From Culex pipiens pallens (taxonomy: Eukaryota > Arthropoda > Insecta > Diptera > Culicidae): 64,000 bases of DNA. The translations under genes and the position numbers were made by a program. Position 1 is the stretch's first letter. Every line of letters begins with the position of its first letter. The notes under the pieces are model-generated. The model ran no database searches. It saw only the letters and a list, made by a program, of their open reading frames with translations, and was not told where the DNA came from. This document shows, piece by piece, positions 58,601-64,000 of the stretch. The stretch is from the NCBI RefSeq assembly GCF_016801865.2, contig NC_068939.1, positions 4,726,382 to 4,790,381 of the forward strand, written 5' to 3'.

Positions 58601-61600
58601 AAATATTAAAATATTAAAATATTAAAATATTAAAATATTAAAATATTAAAATATTAAAATATTAAAATATTAAAATATTAAAATATTAAAATATTAAAAT
58701 ATTAAAATATTAAAATATTAAAATATTAAAATATTAAAATATTAAAATATTAAAATATTAAAATATTAAAATATTAAAATATTAAAATATTAAAATATTA
58801 AAATATTAAAATATTAAAATATTAAAATATTAAAATATTAAAATATTAAAATATTAAAATATTAAAATATTAAAATATTAAAATATTAAAAAATTAAAAT
58901 ATTTAAATATTAAAATATTAAAATATTAAAATATTAAAATACTAAAATATTTAACTTTTAAAAAATTAAAACATAAAAAAACTAAAATATCTATAAAAAA
59001 GATTAATTTAATATTTAAAATATAGATACATTGCAAAAATAAAATATAATTTAAATTTCAATATTTATTTTTAGGTGAGAACATTTATGAAATAGTTGTG
59101 TTTGATATAAATAAAAAGATTAATATCATATAAACCATTGTTTTCTTCTGCCTGCATATCTCTTGGATAATACCTAATTTGATCTTTGATTATTCTTAAG
59201 TATAAGTAATTTTCGATCCCTCACGTTTCTAGAAAATACCTCAAATTTAGGTATTTATGCCTAAAAATTTGGAATAATCATGGTCCGCCATCTTTGATTA
59301 TACCTGATTATCAATAATTTTGGATCCCTCACTTTTCCAGAAAATACCTCAAATTTAGGTTTTTATACCTAAAAATTTGGAATAATCATGGTCCGCCATC
59401 TTTGATTATACCTGAATATCAGTAATTTTGGATTCCTCATTTTTTCTGAAAATACCTCAAATTTAGGTATTTATTCCTAAAAATTAGGAATAATAATGGT
59501 CTGCCATCTTGGATTATACCTGAATATCAGTAATTTTGGTTCCCTCACTTTTCCGGAAAATACCTCAAATTTATGTATTTATACCTAGAAATAAGAAATA
59601 ATCATGGTCCGCCATCTTGGATTATACCTGAATGTCAGTAATTTTGGATCCCTGACTTTTCCAGAAAATACCTCAAATTTAGGTATTTATACCTAGAAAT
59701 AAGGAATAATTATGGTCCGCCATCTTGGATTATACCTAAATATCAGTAATTTTGGATCCCTCACTTTTCCAGAAAATACCTCAAATTTAGGTATATATAC
59801 CTAGAAATAAGGAATAATCATGGTCCGCCATCTTGGATTATACCTAAATATTAGTAATTTTGGATCCCTCACTTTTTCTGAAAATATCTCAAATTTAGGT
59901 ATTTATACCTAGAAATAAGGAATAATCATGGTCCGCCATCTTGGATTATACCTAAATATCAGTAATTTTGGATCCCTCACTTTTCCAGAAAATACCTCAA
60001 ATTTAGGTATATATACCTAGAAATAAGAAATAATCATGGTCCGCCATCTTGGATTATACCTGAATGTCAGTAATTTTGGATCCCTGACTTTTCCAGAAAA
60101 TACCTCAAATTTAGGTATTTATACCTAGAAATAAGGAATAATAATGGTCCACCATCTTGGATTATACCTAAATATTAGTAATTTTGGATTCCTGACTTTT
60201 TCTGAAAATACCTCAAATTTTGGTATTTATTCCTAAAAATTAGGAATAATAATGGTCCGCCATCTTGGATTATACCTGAATATCAGTTATTTTGGTTCCC
60301 TCACTTTTCCAGAAAATACTTAAAATTCAGGTATTTTGGTTCTACAATTATACCTAAAATATAGGAATTCTCGTACTAAAACGCTATTAGTAATTTTATT
60401 ACTAATAGCCGATTAGTAATAAAATACCTTATTGCAGTCAGGTTCGATTATACCTAAAAATTAGGAATTTATACCTAATGTCCGTTTTGCGTGAAAAATT
60501 AAAATTTGTTATTATGATTTTTTTCTAAATAATTTAATAAATATTTAACACTGAATATTTAATATGTTTTAAGGAGTTTTTTTTCGTATAATTTCTGGAA
60601 AAAATAACACTTCTTTTCAGTGTCGAAAAATGTTCTTTTCAATGTGAAAAATATTCAAAGTTCAACAAATTCTGAATTCCGAATAATATGAAACTCATTT
60701 AATGCAGCAAAACATATTGACAAAATTTATTTAATATTTTTTTCATTTTTTTTTCAATGTTTCTTAACAAGATTTTTTTTAAAGATTTCGATTTGAAGTG
60801 AATAAAACATAAATTTCAATCAACAGAACTTCCTAGCCGCATTCCGTGAGGTCAAACTGGCCCTGGACGATATCTGCGGGGACATTGACGCTGTCAGCGA
60901 TTCTGTAGATAGCATGAAAAACCTTCTCAGCAGTACGGAAGCTCAGCAGAAAGAGCTCATCCAGCAGGCTAACACACTGCAAGAAGATAACAACAAACTT
61001 TTACTGCAACAACGGATCGCAACGGGTTTTCTATCACGTTTCCAACTGTCCGTTACGGAACATCAAACGCTGTACGGGGCCACTCGGGATGAGCCGATAA
61101 CGGCGGAATTTTTCAACGTTCTCGACCACGTCCAGTTGATTCACGCCGACTGCCGGACTCTGCTTCAGAGTGGCTATCAAACGGCTGCGCTCGATATCAT
61201 GGAAGAGATGACTCTGCACCAGGAAGCGGCCCTGGAACGGCTGTACCGTTGGACGCAGAGTCACTGCCGAAACGTGGACGCCAACGAGATTGGGATGTTG
61301 GTGATCCAGGGGATGGCACGGCTTCAGGAGAGACCCGTCTTATTTAAGTACGTTATTGATGAGTATTCAACGGCTCGGCGATCGGTCGTGGTGAGAAGTT
61401 TCATCGATGCGCTGACCGTTGGAAGTTCGAGCGCGAAGCCGATTGAAATGTTGGCCCATGATCCGAAACGGTACATTGGAGATATGTTCGCTTACATCCA
61501 TCAAATTTTGCCGGTTGAAAAGGAGAACCTTTTGATGTTGGTTAAAATGTGTGATAAAGATATAACCGAGCAGATCCAACTGGCTATGACGACCATTTCC

Positions 61601-62561
61601 GACGGAGTTTGTCACCCGCTGAAAGTTCGAGTTGAAACAATTTTGAACTCTGAAAATGACACAATCGTTCTGTACTCGATCTCCAATTTAATGCGGTTTT
61701 ATCAAAATATCATCAACAATGTCGTGAAAGGTGGTCAGCTTGAACAGTGCATGGTTGAGCTGCAAGCTCATTCGGAGACTTCATACCTACGATCACTCAC
61801 CTACCAAGTCAAACAACTCTTAACCGGACCGAACGAACACAAACTTGGTTTGGAACCTCCATCAACGGATTTGGTACCGTCCCTCAGTGTTGGACGTCTC
61901 CTGAACCTTCTGAAAGAAATCCTATCCGTGGCCAGCATGGTCGAAGGCAGCCAATCCGACATCATCAAAATCGTTTCCTGCGTAATCGACCCACTTCTTC
62001 AGTCAATCCAAGAATCGGCTTCACACCTTCCGACCACCGACATGGCCGTCTACCTACTAAACTCGCTGTATCAAATCGAAAGTGTTTTAACCATTTACGA
62101 ATACATGGAGGAACGACTGGAACGTCTCCAAGCCCAATCGGACGCCCAACTGGACACGCTGACATCGGAACAGGCTTCCTCGCTGGTCGCAAATCTTAAC
62201 CTTGGCCCAATCTACACCGTTCTACAGAGCAGTGCATCGCAGATCGAACAGCGTCATCTACAGCTGTTTATGGTATAAAACCCACCAATAATTCCCCAAA
62301 CACAAACTTCCAATCTCAAAATCATTTTAGTCCAAGCTCGACAGCTTCCTGGAGATGCCGGAAATACTGCTGCTGCCGCAGGTCAACCTGTTGCTCAGTG
62401 GAGTGCACCGTGCGACGGTGCAAAAGCGTTCCTTCAACGTGATTGTGGCCATCTACAAGCAGATTTACGAGCGCATCCACGACCCAGCCGGTGGGTTCGA
62501 GCGGCCGGAGACGGTCCTGGCGAAGACGCCCGAACAGGTGGCGGAGCTGCTGTGCGGTTGA
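54586..62561 (+). CDS. COG6: Conserved oligomeric Golgi complex subunit 6
   Basis: Three exons: 54586-54798 (71 codons), 60827-62272 (482 codons) and 62331-62561 (76 codons plus stop). Both introns are phase 0 with GT..AG borders, giving 629 residues, close to the usual length of about 650. COG6 belongs to lobe B of the COG tether, which directs retrograde vesicles inside the Golgi and keeps glycosylation enzymes in place; it acts on the cytosolic face. Family features: an N-terminal start with YIQKRLNKILENR, then a heptad-rich coiled-coil segment (about residues 45-140, DTLSQ-type and STEAQQKELIQQANTLQED), then a helical body with FNVLDHVQLIHADCRTLLQ, YRWTQSHCR and VVVRSFIDALTVG, ending EQVAELLCG. 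The first intron is 6028 bp, of which 5556 bp is one TIR-bounded repeat element; the second is 58 bp. All frames are intact. Confidence 0.95.
55150..55510. other. GC-rich block within the COG6 intron element
   Basis: This stretch is much richer in GC than the rest of the element. It contains CAAGGTAAGT, a strong splice-donor-like sequence, near 55207-55216. Plus- and minus-strand frames cover it, but none has a known domain. It may be captured host DNA or the remnant of an exon. The function is unknown. Confidence 0.4.
55600..56250. repeat. TG microsatellite followed by a ~530-bp polypurine tract
   Basis: 55600-55690 is mostly TG repeats with GTTCG interruptions. 55718-56250 on the plus strand is almost entirely G and A (GAGA, GGGAGAG, GAAAGAG units). 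The long minus-strand frame over it (Leu/Ser/Pro/Phe only) is a by-product of the pyrimidine-rich complement. Confidence 0.92.
56463..59180. repeat. Octamer array flanked by ~118-bp direct repeats
   Basis: The array occupies about 56583-58951, unit ATTAAAAT, about 295 copies, with rare substitutions and two +2 register shifts (near 57090 and 57215). A patch of ATTTAAAT variants lies at about 58308-58373. Flanking it, 56463-56580 and 59060-59180 are diverged direct repeats (both contain ATATTTATTTTAGGTRAG-type starts, TCTTCTGCCTGCATA and AATACCTAATTT). The array therefore expanded between two copies of a longer repeat. Confidence 0.93.
59173..60345. repeat. 108-bp tandem array, ~10.9 copies
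   Basis: The period is exactly 108 bp: TGGTCCGCCAT (or one-base variants) starts at 59281, 59389, 59497, 59605, 59713, 59821, 59929, 60037, 60145 and 60253. Each unit also contains CAGTAATTTTGG, TCCCTCACTTTTCC, AATACCTCAAATTTAGG and TTATACCT. The TAGGTATTTATACCTA-type part resembles the element's own terminal repeat, so the array probably arose by amplification of subterminal sequence. Confidence 0.95.
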
Positions 62562-62611
62562 GGTGGGTGGTTTTAAGTTCCAGGTGCAAATATAAGATAC
62601 AGATTATCAAT

Positions 62612-62617
62612 ATTAAA
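62612..62617 (+). terminator. Candidate COG6 polyadenylation signal
   Basis: ATTAAA, a common variant hexamer, lies about 50 nt after the COG6 stop. No AATAAA is closer. The surrounding DNA is AT-rich, so the match is weak. Confidence 0.35.
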
Positions 62618-62659
62618 ATGTCTTTAGGATAAGATTTATTTATGCCGAAAAACAAAACC

Positions 62660-63440
62660 AAAACCAAATTTATTCGTACTGTAAAAATCTATCAAATCAT
62701 TTACAAAATTGATTAGCGCATTCCGGCGTAGCAACGTCACGAAATTTTACACTTTTTTTTTTAAATATGTCTCGTATGATATCAAAACCTGTCCCAAACT
62801 TAAATAATATTACCGAGATTATTACAGATTTTGATTGGAAATTGAATTTTCTACAAGTAGTGACTATAGAAAACTAATTTCAAGTCGAACTTTTCATTTG
62901 CCACATCAATCACTCCGTGAAACTGCAACGGAATGAGAAATATCGAAATTATATTTTTTAGGCTAGCATTTTTTAGGCTAGCATTTTTTATAAGGAACTA
63001 CTCATGCCATAACAAATTCAAAGACATTCAAAAATTAATTTAATAAAATCTCTTAAAAATTTTCGCAGAACTTTTTTTTTTGTTTGAAAGAAAACATGCA
63101 TGCCCATTTTGTTTTTTAAAAAAACACAGTTTTTCTTAACAAATTATTTTCAAGGACGTTGAAAACTGTAACTCCCAGAAATAACCAAAATCGACTTATA
63201 AACAGCCCAAAGAACTGGTAATATATAAAAATGAAAAAAAAACCGCAGAAATTCTTGTTTGTTTATGAACCAATTTATTTTCAAAGAACTGTTCATGTTG
63301 AAAAGAATGCAAAAGATCCAAGAAATAAATTTAACCATGTTCGAAACAGTTCAAAGAAATGGTCATGTTTTAAAGAATGTTAAAAATACAGACTTTTTTT
63401 GAGCCTATTTTAAACCTATTTTAAAAATTGTTTGTTTGCA
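62660..63440. other. AT-rich 3' flank of COG6 with degenerate repeats
   Basis: Phrases such as GGTCATGTT, GTTGAAAAGAATGCAA, CCCAGAAAT and CAAAGAACTG recur at irregular spacing from 63100 to 63880. CTAGCATTTTTTAGG occurs twice near 62965. No gene is supported. Confidence 0.5.
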
Positions 63441-63448
63441 AAAAACTC

Positions 63449-63595
63449 CGTAGTAACTGTTCAATAGGGCGAATCTGCGTTTGTAAACAAGCAGTCTATC
63501 CCCCTCTTACTTTACGTGAACTGTCACTTGAGCAAAAGAGATAGACTGCTTGTTTACAAACGCAGATTCGCCCTATTGAACTGTTACTACGGAAC
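63449..63595. mobile_element. 147-bp inverted-repeat MITE
   Basis: TCCGTAGTAAC, TTCAATAGGGCGAATCTGCG and TTTGTAAACAAGCAGTCTATC on the left are reverse-complemented on the right, with one mismatch over more than 50 bp. The loop is about 40 nt. Confidence 0.8.
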
Positions 63596-64000
63596 TCAAA
63601 AGATAAGCGATGTTTTTAGACGGAATAATTTCAAAGGAATGGTTATAAAACTCCCAGAAATTCATAAAATCATTTTTTTTTTCAAACTGTCCAAAGAACT
63701 TGTCACAGATTTTTTTTTTTGCTGTGAATCCAATTTATGTTTAACAAATTGGTCATGTTTGAAAAAAGGCAAAAAAAACAGGTACCTACCAGGGATTTTA
63801 GAGGTACCAACTAATTTTAAATAAGTGGTCATGTTGAAAAGAATGCAAGAGCTCCTAGAAATGAATAAAATCATCTATTGCGCAATTCTCACTAACTTGG
63901 ACTTCGCACTAAATTATTGCTATCGATCGCACTATTGCGACTTGTCAAACTGGCTTGGGAAATTTTAATTTTCTCAAAAAATGATCAAAGGGAGCCGATG

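Larger units (their letters stand above)
54938..60493. mobile_element. 5.56-kb TIR-bounded composite repeat inside COG6 intron 1
   Basis: The first 40 bp (54938-54977, starting CACGCAAAACGGACA) are repeated in inverted orientation at 60454-60493 with one mismatch. Between them, in order: a diverged AT stretch with more TATACCTAAAAATTAG-type motifs, a GC-rich block (55150-55510), a TG run, a polypurine tract, an octamer array and a 108-bp tandem array. No transposase frame is visible. The termini match each other but no clear target duplication flanks them (CCAA and AAAA). It makes up most of COG6 intron 1. Confidence 0.75.

Noticed and set aside
59173..60345. Possible CRISPR or coding repeat
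   Set aside because: The 108-bp units are contiguous without unique spacers, and no frame stays open through them.
61034..62667. Minus-strand frames over COG6 exons 2 and 3
   Set aside because: They are shadows of the conserved COG6 coding strand.

Overview
The window looks like nuclear DNA of a culicine mosquito, probably Culex or a near relative. It is AT-rich, with few coding exons separated by long non-coding stretches. Introns are either about 60 nt or many kb. DNA transposons of the MITE, hAT and pogo/mariner types are very dense, and there is one intact Jockey-clade non-LTR retrotransposon. The species is inferred; nothing in the sequence names it.

Host genes. (1) COG6, plus strand, 54586-62561, three exons joining in frame to a 629-residue protein of the Golgi COG complex. 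(2) A two-exon, 319-residue gene on the minus strand, 49028-50049, which I do not recognise. (3) One exon on the minus strand at about 25.5 kb whose peptide matches the N-terminus of SLO2/Slack (KCNT) potassium channels; the rest of that channel is not visible and would lie further along the minus strand. (4) A broken, protein-like stretch on the minus strand at 2.1-2.8 kb, with frameshifts and a stop, not recognised.

Layout. 0-1.9 kb: a degenerate satellite of about 125 bp that flips orientation. 2.1-2.8 kb: the decayed coding fragment. 3.4-5.2 kb: a dispersed repeat, a Helitron-like piece and a pogo-type MITE. 5.6-7.95 kb: a 5'-truncated CR1/L2-like element interrupted by two DNA elements. 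8.06-12.72 kb: an intact Jockey element sitting inside a palindromic MITE. 13-25 kb: AT-rich sequence with several MITEs and a 1.46-kb hAT element. 25.5-26.2 kb: the SLO2 exon in a GC-rich patch. 26.5-48.8 kb: mostly mobile elements, many with terminal inverted repeats (TIRs) and perfect 8-bp target duplications. 49-50 kb: the unrecognised gene. 50.2-53.4 kb: a TIR-bounded element holding a perfect 1.25-kb octamer array. 54.6-62.6 kb: COG6, whose 6-kb first intron is almost entirely one 5.56-kb TIR-bounded composite of simple and tandem repeats. 62.6-64 kb: degenerate repeats and one MITE.

The genes do not form an operon or pathway. The strongest candidates for something undescribed are the two TIR-bounded segments at 50.2-53.4 and 54.9-60.5 kb. 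They have different termini, yet both carry long arrays of an A/T-rich 8-mer. The second also carries a polypurine tract and an eleven-copy 108-bp array whose units resemble its own termini.
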